Assembly: GCA_028282325.1 (NCBI GenBank)
Contig: JANQID010000031.1
Location: 1-64,000 of the forward strand
From: Chloroflexaceae bacterium
Lineage (GTDB): Bacteria; Chloroflexota; Chloroflexia; Chloroflexales; Chloroflexaceae
Length of the DNA: 64,000 bases
Reading direction: 5' to 3'
This document shows, in pieces, positions 42,595 to 52,602 of this stretch (its first letter is position 1; every line of letters starts with the position of its first letter). Both the position numbers and the translations under genes were made by a program. The notes beneath the pieces were generated by a model. The model was not told where the DNA came from and searched no databases. It was given only the letters and a program-made list of their open reading frames with translations.

Positions 42595-44490
42595 ATGCCG
42601 ACCAGGGATTATTATCAGGAATACGGCCCGATGCGACGGCGTCGGTTGGGGGCGCCCGACCCGCAAGATGAACCGCCGGAACCGCGACGTCGCCCCCAAC
42701 GTCGCCGTACCACGCGGCGGCGCGCTAGGCTGGCGCGATGGCTGTTCGGCGCACTACTAACTATTGTCTTGGTCTTGCTCGCGTTGCCCTATGCGGTCCA
42801 CGTGCTGTATCTGGAACAGGCGTTGCCCGGCGTCAGCGTGCAGGGGCTTCCGGTGTCCGGTCAGAATCGTACTGCAATCAGCGCCGCGCTCGCCGCCCGC
42901 TACGACGATTTTCTGCAACAGCCGATCACGCTGGTTTATGCCGGGCAGACGTGGCGCCTATCGCCTGACGATCTGGGACTCCGCTTCGATGTCGAGCAAC
43001 TCACCGCGATGGCAATGGAGATCGGGCGTCGCGGCGGCCCGCTGAGTCGCCTGAGCGATCTCTGGACGCTCTGGCAAACCGGCGTAGATGTGACGCCGCG
43101 CCTGGTCGTGGATCAGCGTCAGATGCAGAGCTATATCGCATCGCTTGCGCCCGCCGTCGAACACCCGCCCCGCGACGCCGCGCTGAGTCTCGCCGGCGGC
43201 GAGGTGATTGGCACGCCCGGTATGGCGGGCAACCAGATCCTGGTCGACGCCACCGGCAATGATATACTGGCGGCGTTGCAAACCCTGACCCCGCAGCAGG
43301 CGCCGCTGCGCACGCGCCGACTGGAGCCAGACATCAACGATGACGCGCTCCGCGCCGCCGAGAATTATGCCCGCGAGATGCTGCGCGATTCGCTTGTGCT
43401 GACCCACGACGAACGCACCTGGACGTGGGAGCCTGATAAGCTGGCCGAGATTTTGCGCGTTGAGCGCAGCGATGGCCGCCTGACGGTGCAGGTCGATGAT
43501 GAGCAACTCCAGCGCGCTGTTGAGCGTCTGGCCCAACTCGTCGATAGCGGCAGCGTTGAACCGCGTCTGCGTTTTGTGAATGGCGAGTTGGACATCGTTG
43601 AACCTGGCGCATCCGGCTGGCAGTTGCAGCAAGCCGACGCCGTGCAGGTCATCAGCGAAACGTTGTTCCTCAGCAAACCGGCTACTCGCACGCTCGCGCT
43701 GCCGGTTGAACAGATCGATCCGCGCATTACCACCGACAGCCTCGATGAGTTGGGCATTCGGGAACTGGTTGGCGAAGGCCGCAGCAGCTTCTCCGGATCG
43801 GCTCAGTATCGTATCACCAACATCAAAGCCGGCGCCGCGCGTATGGATGGCGTGTTGATCGCGCCGGATGAGGAGTTTTCCTTCAATACCCAGCTCGGCA
43901 ATGTTGACGCCGAAAACGGCTTTGTAGAGGGCTATGCCGTCATTGGTAATCGCACCCAATTGGAATGGGGCGGCGGCGTTTGCCAGGATTCGACGACGGT
44001 CTTCCGCGCGGCGTTCTGGGCCGGACTGCCGATCACCGAACGCCACGCACACCCGTTTTATATCAGTTGGTATGACCAATTCGGCTACGGCGCATACGGC
44101 GATGGCGCGGGAATGGACGCGACGATTTACACCGGCGTCAGTGATCTCAAATTCGTCAATGACACGGGCCATTGGTTACTGATGCAAGCCGAAGTGGATG
44201 AAGTCAACCAGGTGCTGATGGTGCAACTGTTCGGGACGCGCCCCGACCGCGAGGTCATTTTTGACGGCCCCTATATCAATAACGAGGTTCCCGCGCCGCG
44301 CGAGCCGATTTATGTTGACGATCCTTCGCGCCCGGCGGGGACGATCTATCAGAGCGATGTTGCGCGCAGCGGGCGTGACATCACCATCTATCGCGTGATT
44401 CTCCAGGATGGCGTCGAAATCAAGCGCGGCACGTTTGTCACGCGCTTTAAGGCCTGGCCAAATGTGTTCGTGCGCGGCGTCGGCGGATAA
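42595..44490 (+). CDS. VanW-family protein with PG-binding-4-like domains
   Basis: This 631-aa protein has a very basic cytoplasmic N-terminus (RRRTTRRRARLARW), one membrane helix (about 48-68) and then two repeats of a peptidoglycan-binding-4-like domain. The C-terminal VanW domain is recognisable by DEEFSFNTQLG, GNRTQLEWGGGVCQDSTTVFRAAFWAGLPITERHAHPFYISWY and FVNDTGHWLL. VanW proteins are envelope-associated and of unclear function; here the name does not imply vancomycin resistance. A basic anchor followed by external domains suggests attachment to the cell wall. Confidence 0.88.
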   Translation: MPTRDYYQEYGPMRRRRLGAPDPQDEPPEPRRRPQRRRTTRRRARLARWLFGALLTIVLVLLALPYAVHVLYLEQALPGVSVQGLPVSGQNRTAISAALAARYDDFLQQPITLVYAGQTWRLSPDDLGLRFDVEQLTAMAMEIGRRGGPLSRLSDLWTLWQTGVDVTPRLVVDQRQMQSYIASLAPAVEHPPRDAALSLAGGEVIGTPGMAGNQILVDATGNDILAALQTLTPQQAPLRTRRLEPDINDDALRAAENYAREMLRDSLVLTHDERTWTWEPDKLAEILRVERSDGRLTVQVDDEQLQRAVERLAQLVDSGSVEPRLRFVNGELDIVEPGASGWQLQQADAVQVISETLFLSKPATRTLALPVEQIDPRITTDSLDELGIRELVGEGRSSFSGSAQYRITNIKAGAARMDGVLIAPDEEFSFNTQLGNVDAENGFVEGYAVIGNRTQLEWGGGVCQDSTTVFRAAFWAGLPITERHAHPFYISWYDQFGYGAYGDGAGMDATIYTGVSDLKFVNDTGHWLLMQAEVDEVNQVLMVQLFGTRPDREVIFDGPYINNEVPAPREPIYVDDPSRPAGTIYQSDVARSGRDITIYRVILQDGVEIKRGTFVTRFKAWPNVFVRGVGG

Positions 44491-44569
44491 GGGTTTTGGC
44501 ATTGCCGATTCTCTTGATCCTGCCGCATTATGTGATGATCGGTATGTATACATTTCTGTCGGAGACAGC

Positions 44570-45808
44570 ATGGCTATTGATATTACGATGCCCCAACTTG
44601 GCGAGAGTGTAACGGAGGGAACGGTCGGACGCTGGCTCAAGCAGCCCGGCGATTACGTTGAGAAATACGAACCGGTTCTGGAGGTTGTCACCGACAAGGT
44701 TGACTCTGAGGTGCCGTCTCCCGCAGCGGGCACTCTGGCAGCCATCGTGGTTCACGAGGGCGAGACGGTGCGTGTGGGGACGGTGCTGGCGCACTTGAGC
44801 GTTGCGGGCGAGGTTGAAGTCGTGTCATCGGATACGCCTGCCGTGCCGTCAGCCGCCGAACCATCAGCCGCAGTGGTCTCCCCGCCGCGCAAAACATATC
44901 TCTCGCCGGTTGTGGCCCGCATCGCCGCCGAACACCAGATCGATGTCAGCCAGATCACGGGCACCGGCGCCGGCGGTCGCGTCTCGAAGAAGGATGTGTT
45001 GCGCTTCCTGGAGCGGAGCAAGCAACCGACGGCAGCGATGCCTGCCCCGGATTCACCCCCTGCGCCCGTCGCTGAACCTTCGCCGCCGCCCGTCGCCGAA
45101 CCGTCGCCGTCGTTTGCCGCCGCCGAGCTGATTCCGCTCACGCCAATGCGTCGCGCCATCGCCGAGCATATGGCGCGATCGGTGCGCACATCGCCCCACG
45201 CCACATCGATCATCGAGGTGGATCTGAGCCAGATCATCGCGCATCGCGAACGTCACACCGGCGCGTTTGAACGCCAGGGCGTCCACCTGACCTACACAGC
45301 ATATTTCATCCAGGCAGCCGTTGCGGCGTTACAAGCCGTTCCGATGCTGAATAGCACCTTCAGCGACGACGGCATCTTGCTCCATCGCCGCGTTCACATC
45401 GGCGTAGCCGTAGCGCTCGACGACGGCCTGATCGTGCCAGTCATCCGCGACGCCGACGAAAAGAACCTGCTCGGCCTGGCCCGCGCCAACAACGACCTGA
45501 CCGAGCGCGCCCGCACCCGGCGGCTCAGCCCTGACGCGACCCAGGGCGGAACTTTCACGATTACCAACCACGGCGTCAGTGGCAGCCTCTTCGCCACGCC
45601 GATCATCAACCAGCCCCAGGTCGGCATCCTCGGCGTCGGCGCAATCCAGAAGCGACCGATTGTCATAACGCAGCAGGGCGTAGACGCCATCGCGATCAAG
45701 CCGATGTGCTACTGCTCGCTTACCTTTGACCACCGCAGCATCGACGGCGCGGTTGCCGATGCGTTTTTGATGGCGGTCAAGCGCGGGTTGGAGGAATATG
45801 AGGGGTAG
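44570..45808 (+). CDS. 2-oxo acid dehydrogenase E2 component (lipoyl acyltransferase)
   Basis: This 412-aa E2 has a lipoyl domain with the modified lysine in VVTDKVDSEV (K43) and an Ala/Pro-rich linker. An E3/E1-binding domain (YLSPVVARIAAEHQIDVSQITGTGAGGRVSKKDVLRFLE) follows. After a second Pro-rich linker comes the catalytic domain ending with the HxxxD motif DHRSIDG. It could serve pyruvate, branched-chain or 2-oxoglutarate dehydrogenase; no E1 or E3 gene is nearby to decide. The ATG at 44570 follows GGAGAC and starts at the conserved MAIDITMPQLGESVTEG. Confidence 0.9.
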   Translation: MAIDITMPQLGESVTEGTVGRWLKQPGDYVEKYEPVLEVVTDKVDSEVPSPAAGTLAAIVVHEGETVRVGTVLAHLSVAGEVEVVSSDTPAVPSAAEPSAAVVSPPRKTYLSPVVARIAAEHQIDVSQITGTGAGGRVSKKDVLRFLERSKQPTAAMPAPDSPPAPVAEPSPPPVAEPSPSFAAAELIPLTPMRRAIAEHMARSVRTSPHATSIIEVDLSQIIAHRERHTGAFERQGVHLTYTAYFIQAAVAALQAVPMLNSTFSDDGILLHRRVHIGVAVALDDGLIVPVIRDADEKNLLGLARANNDLTERARTRRLSPDATQGGTFTITNHGVSGSLFATPIINQPQVGILGVGAIQKRPIVITQQGVDAIAIKPMCYCSLTFDHRSIDGAVADAFLMAVKRGLEEYEG

Positions 45809-45834
45809 TGGGGTTTAGGCCGCCCTCCAACCAC

Positions 45835-45866
45835 AAGCCCCGCCCGATAACCATCGAGCGGGGCTT
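45835..45866. terminator. Terminator between the E2 gene and tRNA-Phe
   Basis: A perfect 9-bp GC-rich stem (aagccccgc/gcggggctt) has a 14-nt loop. It lies 26 bp after the E2 stop and just beyond the minus-strand tRNA cluster, so it can end both transcripts. Confidence 0.65.
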
Positions 45867-45878
45867 CGTGCAATCCTA

Positions 45879-45954
45879 TGGTGCCAAGACCCGGGATCGA
45901 ACCGGGGACCCCAGCATTTTCAGTGCTGTGCTCTACCAGCTGAGCTATCTTGGC
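45879..45954 (-). tRNA. tRNA-Phe (anticodon GAA)
   Basis: On the minus strand the acceptor GCCAAGA pairs perfectly with TCTTGGC, the anticodon loop CTGAAAA gives GAA, the T-arm is CCGGG..TTCGATC..CCCGG, and CCA is encoded (76 nt). It is last in a tRNA-Leu/Val/Phe series. Its charging is the signal read by the Phe-rich leader at 56200, though no direct link is implied. Confidence 0.95.
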
Positions 45955-46003
45955 CTATCGCCGCGCGCATCCTGCACGTTTCGCGATACCTGTACCTGCT
46001 TGC

Positions 46004-46079
46004 TGGTGGGCGATGACGGGCTCGAACCGCCGACAACCTCGGTGTAAGCGAGGTGCTCTACCAACTGAGCTAATCGCCC
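46004..46079 (-). tRNA. tRNA-Val (anticodon TAC)
   Basis: The minus-strand cloverleaf has acceptor GGGCGAT with ATCGCCC, anticodon stem CCTCG/CGAGG and loop CTTACAC (TAC), and encoded CCA (76 nt). Its 5' base directly abuts the CCA end of tRNA-Leu with no spacer. Confidence 0.95.
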
Positions 46080-46168
<89 letters not shown>

Positions 46169-46256
46169 TAAACACTCAAGATATTATAGTGATCGTCGGG
46201 CTTCTTGTCAAACAAGATACGCGAAGGCAATGCCGCATACGGCGTTTCACCCGCGC

Positions 46257-47072
46257 TTATTCCTTGCGCAGACGGCGCTCGGTTTTCGGCGCAAAGCGCG
46301 CCAGGACCACCCCCAACTCAAAGAGCAAATACATCGGAACCGCCAGCAGCGTCAGGTTCACCGGGTCGCCGGTTGGCGTAATGATCGCGGCGACGATCAC
46401 AACGAGCACGATCGCATAGCGGCGATATTTGCCGAGTTGCGCCGCAGTGACGACGCCCATCAGCGCTAGGACATAGATGATAATCGGCATCTCAAACACG
46501 ATACCATTCATCAACAACAGCAACGTCACCACTCGCAAAAAGTCTGACACTGTGGGCTGCGTCTGAATATACGGCGAGTCACTGAAACCGATCAGGAACT
46601 TGGTGGCTGTTGGAACAGTAATGAACCATCCGAATGCAATTCCGACGAGAAAGAACACGATCACCACAGGCAAAGCCGTGAAGAGAAAACGCTTTTCGCG
46701 TGGGGTCAGGCCCGGCACAATAAATGCCAGCAACTGAAAGACGATTACCGGCATTCCCAGAACAACACCGACCGCCAGCGCAACCGACATGTAGCTGGTG
46801 AAGGTTTCCGCCGTGCCCACCGATTGGAGTGCCGCATACTCGCGCGATGTGTCGGCGAATGCTTCGATGATGCGATCGACGAGGTTCACCGGGCCAAGCA
46901 CCAGAAACATGCCGACGACCATGCCCAGCGCCACTCCGATCGATGCCCGGATCAGGCGGTTGCGCAACTCGACCAGATGCTGAATCAGAGTCATACCCCT
47001 GTGATCGTTCTCGGTGTTCGGTGGTTCAGGCGCGGCGGTTGTGACGAGTTGCGAATCGTTCTGCGTTGTCAT
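46257..47072 (-). CDS. tatC: Sec-independent protein translocase TatC
   Basis: This 271-aa protein has a polar N-terminal region followed by the TatC signature MTLIQHLVELRNRLIRASIG, six membrane helices, FQLLAFIVPGLTPREKRF and SDFLRVVTLLLLMNGIVFEMP. TatC binds twin-arginine signal peptides of folded exported proteins. It overlaps the TatA/B-like gene by 4 nt. Confidence 0.93.
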   Translation of the reverse strand: MTTQNDSQLVTTAAPEPPNTENDHRGMTLIQHLVELRNRLIRASIGVALGMVVGMFLVLGPVNLVDRIIEAFADTSREYAALQSVGTAETFTSYMSVALAVGVVLGMPVIVFQLLAFIVPGLTPREKRFLFTALPVVIVFFLVGIAFGWFITVPTATKFLIGFSDSPYIQTQPTVSDFLRVVTLLLLMNGIVFEMPIIIYVLALMGVVTAAQLGKYRRYAIVLVVIVAAIITPTGDPVNLTLLAVPMYLLFELGVVLARFAPKTERRLRKE

Positions 47073-47845
47073 GAGGAGATCGTCTCGTGCTGCTGAGCGC
47101 TGGAGGGTGGCTGCCAGTCAGCATCAATGAGGTTGCGCGCCCGCATATGCTCTTGCATCGCTTGCAGATCAGCCTGAATCACACGGATCTGCGCCCGCAT
47201 ATGCTCATATTCAGAAAGCGCGGCAGCGCCGCCGTTACTGCTGGCTGCTGACACGGGCTGTTCTGATACCGGTTGCGCTGTATCAACAGCGTGCGATGGA
47301 GTTTCGTTCTTGATTGAAGAGAGTTCTGTGTTAGAGGTTGGCGCTTCTGGCGCGCTTGCCGCGTCTGGCGCATCACCGACGTCAGTTGGAATTTTGACGT
47401 CGGCATCAGTAGCCGAACGGGCCACAACCTTATTTGGCCGATTGACCGACGGCACACGCTGTGCGTCCAATCCCTCGGCCGGTTTAGATGTTAACGGTGA
47501 TTTGAGCGTCTGGTTGATCTCTTTCAACTCCTGATCGAGTCCGGTGCTTTGTTGCTTCATCAGCGCTTGCGTCTGGGTTTGCAACTGCTTGATATCCGAA
47601 GAGACATCGAGCTGCTGTCGCGCATGTACAAGCTCATCGCGCAATGAAACAATCTCGTCTTCGAACTCTTTCCGAAGTTGTTGAACGAGTTGGGCTTCAG
47701 GCGACTGCTGCTGCCAGGCAAGCAACTTCGCAAACTGACGCCCGATGAACCGCCCCGCTTCCGGCAAGCGCTCCGGCCCCAGGACAATCAAGCCAAGCAC
47801 CAGAACAAATACCAATTCAAGCGGAGTGACGCCAAAAAAATTCAT
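47069..47845 (-). CDS. TatA/TatB-like translocase subunit with long tail
   Basis: This 258-aa protein has the N-terminal Tat helix and hinge MNFFGVTPLELVFVLVLGLIVLGPERLPEAGRFIGRQFAK. A coiled coil follows (about 50-125, rich in Q/E/K/L), then a low-complexity Ala/Pro/Thr region and a helical end (EYEHMRAQIRVIQADLQAMQEHMRAR). The length and the GPERLP hinge fit TatB better than TatA. The ATGA overlap with tatC implies coupled translation. Unassigned bases 47846-48034 upstream hold no gene. Confidence 0.85.
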   Translation of the reverse strand: MNFFGVTPLELVFVLVLGLIVLGPERLPEAGRFIGRQFAKLLAWQQQSPEAQLVQQLRKEFEDEIVSLRDELVHARQQLDVSSDIKQLQTQTQALMKQQSTGLDQELKEINQTLKSPLTSKPAEGLDAQRVPSVNRPNKVVARSATDADVKIPTDVGDAPDAASAPEAPTSNTELSSIKNETPSHAVDTAQPVSEQPVSAASSNGGAAALSEYEHMRAQIRVIQADLQAMQEHMRARNLIDADWQPPSSAQQHETISS

Positions 47846-48034
47846 TACCTGCTCGTTAGCGCTGGTCTAGATGCACCGCCGACGCGATACCCTGCGATGC
47901 AAGACGCCCGCCTTCCTGCCTACAAGCATACAACGCGGGATACAACATACAACAAGCTTTGGGCAAGAGAAACGGGGATGCTTTGCTACACCGACATGAT
48001 ACCATGCATCAACGCTGAGCGACAGACGTCGGCG

Positions 48035-48289
48035 CTAACCCTCGGCATTCGCCATGTTCTGGCTCAGGTAGGTCAATGCATCGCCGACCGTCAAGATCTT
48101 CTCGGCGTCTTCATCCGAGATCTCGACGCCAAATTCTTCCTCAAGCGACATAATCAGTTCGACCAGATCGAGCGAGTCAGCGTTGAGATTATCGGCAAAC
48201 GATGCATCCGCTACAACCTGGCTTTCTTCCACGCCGAGCTGTTCGGCGACTATTTTGCGTAGGCGGGCTTCCATTTCGGTAGAGACCAT
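48035..48289 (-). CDS. acpP: Acyl carrier protein
   Basis: This 84-aa ACP has the phosphopantetheine site DSL (S39) in [34 protein letters not shown]. It carries growing acyl chains during fatty-acid synthesis and works with the fabG and accC products encoded upstream on the same strand. ATG 48289 follows AAAGGTGG; the longer reading from 48337 is not conserved. Confidence 0.93.
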   Translation of the reverse strand: MVSTEMEARLRKIVAEQLGVEESQVVADASFADNLNADSLDLVELIMSLEEEFGVEISDEDAEKILTVGDALTYLSQNMANAEG

Positions 48290-48393
48290 TACCAACCACC
48301 TTTCATCGGCATCATATGCTAGGAATACTACATACACAAAGAACAGAGCTTACATACGATAATAGTGCTCGCTCTGCCCTTATTGCTAGAACG

Positions 48394-48828
48394 CTAGATA
48401 TCCTCTTGTTGATCCTGGATGTACCGATTGACGACCGTACCCAGGACTCCATTGACAAATCGGCTCGAATTATCGCTCCCAAAGTGCTTTGCAAGCTCAA
48501 CTGCTTCGTTGATAATGGCCTTCACGGGCGTGCGTTCAGTATCGTCGATGAGCAATTCGAAGATTGCGATCCGAAGAATCGCTTTATCGACGCCCGGCAT
48601 CTGCGTTACCGGCCAGTTGGGCGCCGCCTCTTCGATGATTCGGTCGAGGTACGAGCGATGCTCCCATACGCCTACCGTGAGGCGACCGAAAAACCGCTCT
48701 GCATCGGCAGGGAAGTCTTCTTCTTTAACACGACGCTCTATGACCACATCCAACGGATGATCGGTCGCATCTACTTCAAACAACAACTGGAGCGTCGCTA
48801 TGCGCACACGATGACGTAGACTGGCCAC
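48394..48828 (-). CDS. nusB: Transcription antitermination factor NusB
   Basis: This 144-aa all-helical RNA-binding protein starts [16 protein letters not shown] and has the conserved end [35 protein letters not shown]. NusB with NusE binds boxA RNA to prevent premature termination, for example in rRNA operons. It lies between accC and acpP on the same strand. Confidence 0.92.
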   Translation of the reverse strand: MASLRHRVRIATLQLLFEVDATDHPLDVVIERRVKEEDFPADAERFFGRLTVGVWEHRSYLDRIIEEAAPNWPVTQMPGVDKAILRIAIFELLIDDTERTPVKAIINEAVELAKHFGSDNSSRFVNGVLGTVVNRYIQDQQEDI

Positions 48829-48916
48829 GTTCTACCTCTACGCGCTCAATGCAGGAATATGTAGGTTGCAGCCAGATCCCTGCATATACCAGAAGAGATG
48901 GTAGCATGTGTATTTG

Positions 48917-50293
48917 TTAACTTTCACCGCCGAATAAGGCCTGTTCTTTCCACTTGCGTAACATCTCGGCAAGATACCCTGTTGAGATGTCACCGGAGCG
49001 GAAAACGTAATCATCGATCAAAGCCATCTGGAATGGGATGGTTGTCGGTATTCCGGTAATGATGCATTCATGAAGTGCGCGACGCATACGCTCAAGCGCT
49101 TCTTCACGATCGTCGCCCCAAGTAATGATCTTCGCCAGCAACGAATCGTAGGCTGACGGCAAGGTGTATCCCGCATAGAGATGGGAGTCGACGCGAACTC
49201 CAGGCCCTCCCGGCGGCAAATAGAATTCTACTTCGCCAGCTGAAGGTAGAAAATCGCGAACCGGATCTTCCGCATTAATACGACATTCGATCGCGTGCCC
49301 GCGCATTCTAACGTCTTTCTGATTTAGCGTCAAGCGTTCGCCGGACGCGATCCGGAGCTGCCATTTCACCAGATCGATTCTGGAAACCATCTCGGTGACG
49401 GGATGCTCCACCTGAATCCGCGTGTTCATTTCGATAAAATAGTAGTTGCCGTCGGGATCTACGAGGAACTCCATCGTTCCGGCATTGACATAGCGAATCG
49501 TCTCCACGCCACGCAATGCCGCGGTGCCCATCCGGGCGCGCAAATCACTGTTCACCATCGGCGAGGGGCTTTCCTCGACGATTTTCTGGTGGCGTCGTTG
49601 CATCGAGCAGTCGCGTTCACCGAGATGGATCGCGTTGCCATATGCGTCGGCCAGAACCTGGATCTCAATGTGGCGCACTCGCGGCAGGTATTTTTCCAAT
49701 ATCAGATCGCCGCGCCCAAACGCCGCTTCAGCTTCGCTGCGCGCGGTTGGATAGGTTTTGAGCAATTCCGCTTCATCGTTGGCAACCCGCATGCCGCGAC
49801 CGCCCCCGCCGCCTGAAGGTTTGAGCAAGACCGGATATCCGATGGTGCGGGCGACATCAATTGCCTCATCGGCATTACGCAATTCTCCGTCCGATCCGGG
49901 AATGATCGGCACTCCGGAAGCTTGCATCGTGCGACGACCGACCGCCTTGTCACCCATACGGCGAATGGTTTCAGCGTCGGGGCCGACAAAGGCGAGGTTG
50001 CACTCGGCGCAGATTTCAGCAAAATACGCGTTTTCCGAGAGGAAGCCATAGCCTGGATGGATCGCGTCGCAGCCGGTAATCATCGCAGCGCTGATCAAAG
50101 CCGGAGGGTTGAGATACGATCGCGCCGGCGCTGCCGGACCGATGCATACCGCCTCATCGGCCAGGCGCACGGCCAGCGAGTCGCGATCGGCTTCGCTGTA
50201 AGCAATAACCGTGCGAATGCCCATTTCCTGGCAGGCGCGAATGATGCGAACGGCGATTTCGCCTCGGTTAGCAACGAGAACTTTATGCAACAT
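48917..50293 (-). CDS. accC: Acetyl-CoA carboxylase biotin carboxylase subunit
   Basis: This 458-aa ATP-grasp enzyme carboxylates biotin on the carrier protein. Landmarks are KVLVANRGEIAVRIIRA, DAIHPGYGFLSEN, the Gly-rich ATP loop KPSGGGGGRGM, RHIEIQVLAD, the ERDCSMQRRHQKIVEESPSP segment and EMNTRIQVEHPVTE. ATG 50293 starts at the conserved MLHKVLVANRGE, 2 nt after fabG ends. No biotin carrier or carboxyltransferase gene is next to it. Confidence 0.93.
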   Translation of the reverse strand: MLHKVLVANRGEIAVRIIRACQEMGIRTVIAYSEADRDSLAVRLADEAVCIGPAAPARSYLNPPALISAAMITGCDAIHPGYGFLSENAYFAEICAECNLAFVGPDAETIRRMGDKAVGRRTMQASGVPIIPGSDGELRNADEAIDVARTIGYPVLLKPSGGGGGRGMRVANDEAELLKTYPTARSEAEAAFGRGDLILEKYLPRVRHIEIQVLADAYGNAIHLGERDCSMQRRHQKIVEESPSPMVNSDLRARMGTAALRGVETIRYVNAGTMEFLVDPDGNYYFIEMNTRIQVEHPVTEMVSRIDLVKWQLRIASGERLTLNQKDVRMRGHAIECRINAEDPVRDFLPSAGEVEFYLPPGGPGVRVDSHLYAGYTLPSAYDSLLAKIITWGDDREEALERMRRALHECIITGIPTTIPFQMALIDDYVFRSGDISTGYLAEMLRKWKEQALFGGES

Positions 50294-50295
50294 AC

Positions 50296-51048
50296 CTACA
50301 TCACCATGCCGCCATCCACAACAAAGGTCTGACCGGTGATGTAGGACGCCGCATCGGAAGCGAGAAAACAAACAATGCCGGCAATGTCCAGGGGTTGCCC
50401 CAGGCGTCCGAGTGGAATGGAGTTCAGGATGGCGTTGCGCGCGTCTTCGTTGAGCACATCGGTCAACTCGGTTTCGACAAAGCCGGGGGCGACGGCGTTG
50501 ACCATAATATTGCGACTGGCCATCTCACGCGCCGTTGATTTGGTGAAGCCGATGATGCCGGCTTTAGCGGCGGCATAGTTCGCCTGTCCGGCGTTGCCGG
50601 TGATGCCAACGACCGAGGTGATATTGATGATCCGCCCGCTACGCTGCCGGGACATGGAGCGCAATGCCGCTTTGGTGCAGAGATAGAGGCCGCGCAGATT
50701 GGTGTCGATGACGGCGTCGAAGTCTTCCTCTTTCATACGCAACAGCAATGTGTCGCGAGTGATGCCGGCGTTGTTTACCAGAACATCAAGCCGACCGGAG
50801 TTGTCCTGCACCGTCTTGAACAGGCGCTCCACATCGGCGGCCTGACTTACATCAGCTTGCACCGCAGTCGCCGTACCGCCTGCCGCCGCGATCATCGCCA
50901 ATGTTTCTTCGGCGGCGCTGGCATTGCTGCGATAATTCAGCACGATATGCGCGCCAGCTTCCGCCAGTGACACGGCAATCGCGCGCCCGATGCCACGCCC
51001 GCCGCCCGTCACCAGGGCCACTTTGCCTGCCAGATCGATCTGCATCAT
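50296..51048 (-). CDS. fabG: 3-oxoacyl-[acyl-carrier-protein] reductase
   Basis: This ~250-aa short-chain dehydrogenase has NAD(P) motif TGGGRGIGRA, NNAGIT and the catalytic Ser-Tyr-Lys (ITSVVG, Y-AAA-K in ANYAAAKAG). The C-terminus is ASYITGQTFVVDGGMVM, typical of FabG. It reduces 3-oxoacyl-ACP. The start is uncertain: ATG at 51048 fits, but a TTG at 51054 overlaps the previous stop (TTGA) and has GGAG 5 nt upstream. It is followed 2 nt later by accC. Confidence 0.92.
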   Translation of the reverse strand: MMQIDLAGKVALVTGGGRGIGRAIAVSLAEAGAHIVLNYRSNASAAEETLAMIAAAGGTATAVQADVSQAADVERLFKTVQDNSGRLDVLVNNAGITRDTLLLRMKEEDFDAVIDTNLRGLYLCTKAALRSMSRQRSGRIINITSVVGITGNAGQANYAAAKAGIIGFTKSTAREMASRNIMVNAVAPGFVETELTDVLNEDARNAILNSIPLGRLGQPLDIAGIVCFLASDAASYITGQTFVVDGGMVM

Positions 51049-51050
51049 AC

Positions 51051-51989
51051 TCAATTGTTCTCCGCCATACCGAAGAGGGTTTCACCGTCCACCGCGACAA
51101 TGTTCTTGCGGCTTTTTGCCGACTTCAACGCATCGGGCGCGAACTCGGTCGAGGTAATCACCAGACCTTTTGGAATATTGCGTCGTTTCATTTCCTGGGC
51201 CAAACTCTCGACGGTGCCTGTTCGCACTTTGTCCGCGACCGAAAGGCGCAGCAGGTAGGTTTCTTGTTGGTAGGCCAATTCAAAATCAAGGTGCTTATCC
51301 TTATCGATGAATTGATAATCGACGACATCAAAGCCCTTTTTCTTGAACAGGTTTGAGACGTAGGTTCCGAATTGGGGCAGCGAAAGCCCGCGCACGTCTT
51401 CGAACGTGCGCACGCTGCCGGGGCGTTCCAGGCGTCCACCGCGCGCTTCGATCTGGCGTTTCATCTCGCGGCTGCGTTGCTCATTGCGCCCTGCCATCAT
51501 TGCGCCGAAAGCTGGGAAAGGGATAAGCGCGAAGATGGAAAACGTGCCATAGAACGTTATCAACTGGCTAAACGTCAACTCCGCCGCCGGTTGATCAACT
51601 TCGAGCGCGACGCTCGGAAGACTGACAATTCCGGCCTGCCCCATTGCACCGTAGGCCACGATAAAGATGAAGCCGAACACAAACCCGGTGATGCCCAGCA
51701 TAATGCCATGCAACAGCCATTGCGACTGGACGCGGCGTCCAAGATACAGCCCGGCCAGAACCGGAACGATTCCTGCCAAAATCTGTAGCCAGTTGTTCGC
51801 CAGAAACAAGCCGCACCAGCCGACCGCCATTGCCAGAGCCGTCAGCAGCGTTATTTTCCAATCGATCTGGGCGAGTGCCGTACGAAAGCGCGCTGTCAGC
51901 GTCGGACGCGGTTCGGATGTCGCTTCAGAAGGCTCAGACGGTGCCTTGCCATTGCTAGTGCGCTGCTCTTCCCGGACATCAACACTCAT
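51051..51989 (-). CDS. Mrr-like restriction-endonuclease-fold membrane protein
   Basis: This 312-aa protein has a polar N-terminus, four membrane helices (about 45-60, 67-85, 95-115 and 145-165) and a cytoplasmic C-terminal domain resembling the Mrr nuclease fold. The pattern is [45 protein letters not shown] followed by [21 protein letters not shown]. In this frame the usual D...QxK catalytic residues are not all obvious (D-x-E in LDFEL is present, the Lys is not). It overlaps nrdR by 11 nt and lies inside the fabG/accC operon. Function unknown. Confidence 0.65.
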   Translation of the reverse strand: MSVDVREEQRTSNGKAPSEPSEATSEPRPTLTARFRTALAQIDWKITLLTALAMAVGWCGLFLANNWLQILAGIVPVLAGLYLGRRVQSQWLLHGIMLGITGFVFGFIFIVAYGAMGQAGIVSLPSVALEVDQPAAELTFSQLITFYGTFSIFALIPFPAFGAMMAGRNEQRSREMKRQIEARGGRLERPGSVRTFEDVRGLSLPQFGTYVSNLFKKKGFDVVDYQFIDKDKHLDFELAYQQETYLLRLSVADKVRTGTVESLAQEMKRRNIPKGLVITSTEFAPDALKSAKSRKNIVAVDGETLFGMAENN

Positions 51990-52476
51990 GAGTATTCGCT
52001 CCAGATTCCGTAGTGATAGTTGATTCTTGTTCCAATAACTCTTCCACCGCCTCGCGCAACTTGCCGAGATCGGTGAATGCACGATACACCGATGCAAAGC
52101 GAATATACGCCACTTCATCGATGTCCCGTAAGTGCTGCATCACTAGATCGCCGATCATGCGCGACGAAACTTCCTGGTCGTCGCGCATCATAATCGCCGA
52201 TTCGACATCGTTAACGATTTGTTCAATGCGCTGAGCCGGCACCGGGCGGCGATAGCATGCCGTCTGGATGCCGCGCAACAATTTCTCGCGCTCATAAGGC
52301 TCGCGCCCGCCATTCTTCTTCACCACCATCAAGCTCACCGACTCGATACGTTCATATGTGGTAAAACGGCGTTCGCACTGGCGGCACTTGCGCCGCCGAC
52401 GTATCACGTCGCCATCATTAAGCTTCCGTGTATCGAGAACATCAGTGTCCGGATGTTGGCAGAAAGGACAGCGCAT
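51979..52476 (-). CDS. nrdR: Transcriptional repressor NrdR
   Basis: This 165-aa protein has the Zn ribbon [17 protein letters not shown]...[15 protein letters not shown] and an ATP-cone domain ([22 protein letters not shown]). NrdR senses ATP/dATP and represses ribonucleotide reductase genes. It is the first gene of the long minus-strand series, behind an extended -10 element. Confidence 0.93.
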   Translation of the reverse strand: MRCPFCQHPDTDVLDTRKLNDGDVIRRRRKCRQCERRFTTYERIESVSLMVVKKNGGREPYEREKLLRGIQTACYRRPVPAQRIEQIVNDVESAIMMRDDQEVSSRMIGDLVMQHLRDIDEVAYIRFASVYRAFTDLGKLREAVEELLEQESTITTESGANTHEC

Positions 52477-52526
52477 AATTTCGCCAGATCGCGGGCTAGA
52501 CTTTCGTTGACTCCAAATTCTTCAGC

Positions 52527-52532
52527 ATTATA
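52527..52532 (-). promoter_or_regulatory. Candidate extended -10 promoter of the nrdR operon
   Basis: On the minus strand ATGTTATAAT (TGn-TATAAT) lies about 50 nt before the nrdR start. No -35 hexamer is evident, which suits an extended -10 promoter. Confidence 0.5.
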
Positions 52533-52602
52533 ACATAGCCGACTCTGCCTTCTCACGATCATCGCATTTGACAAAAGCTGCGCAACCCTGATACCCTTGC
52601 AT

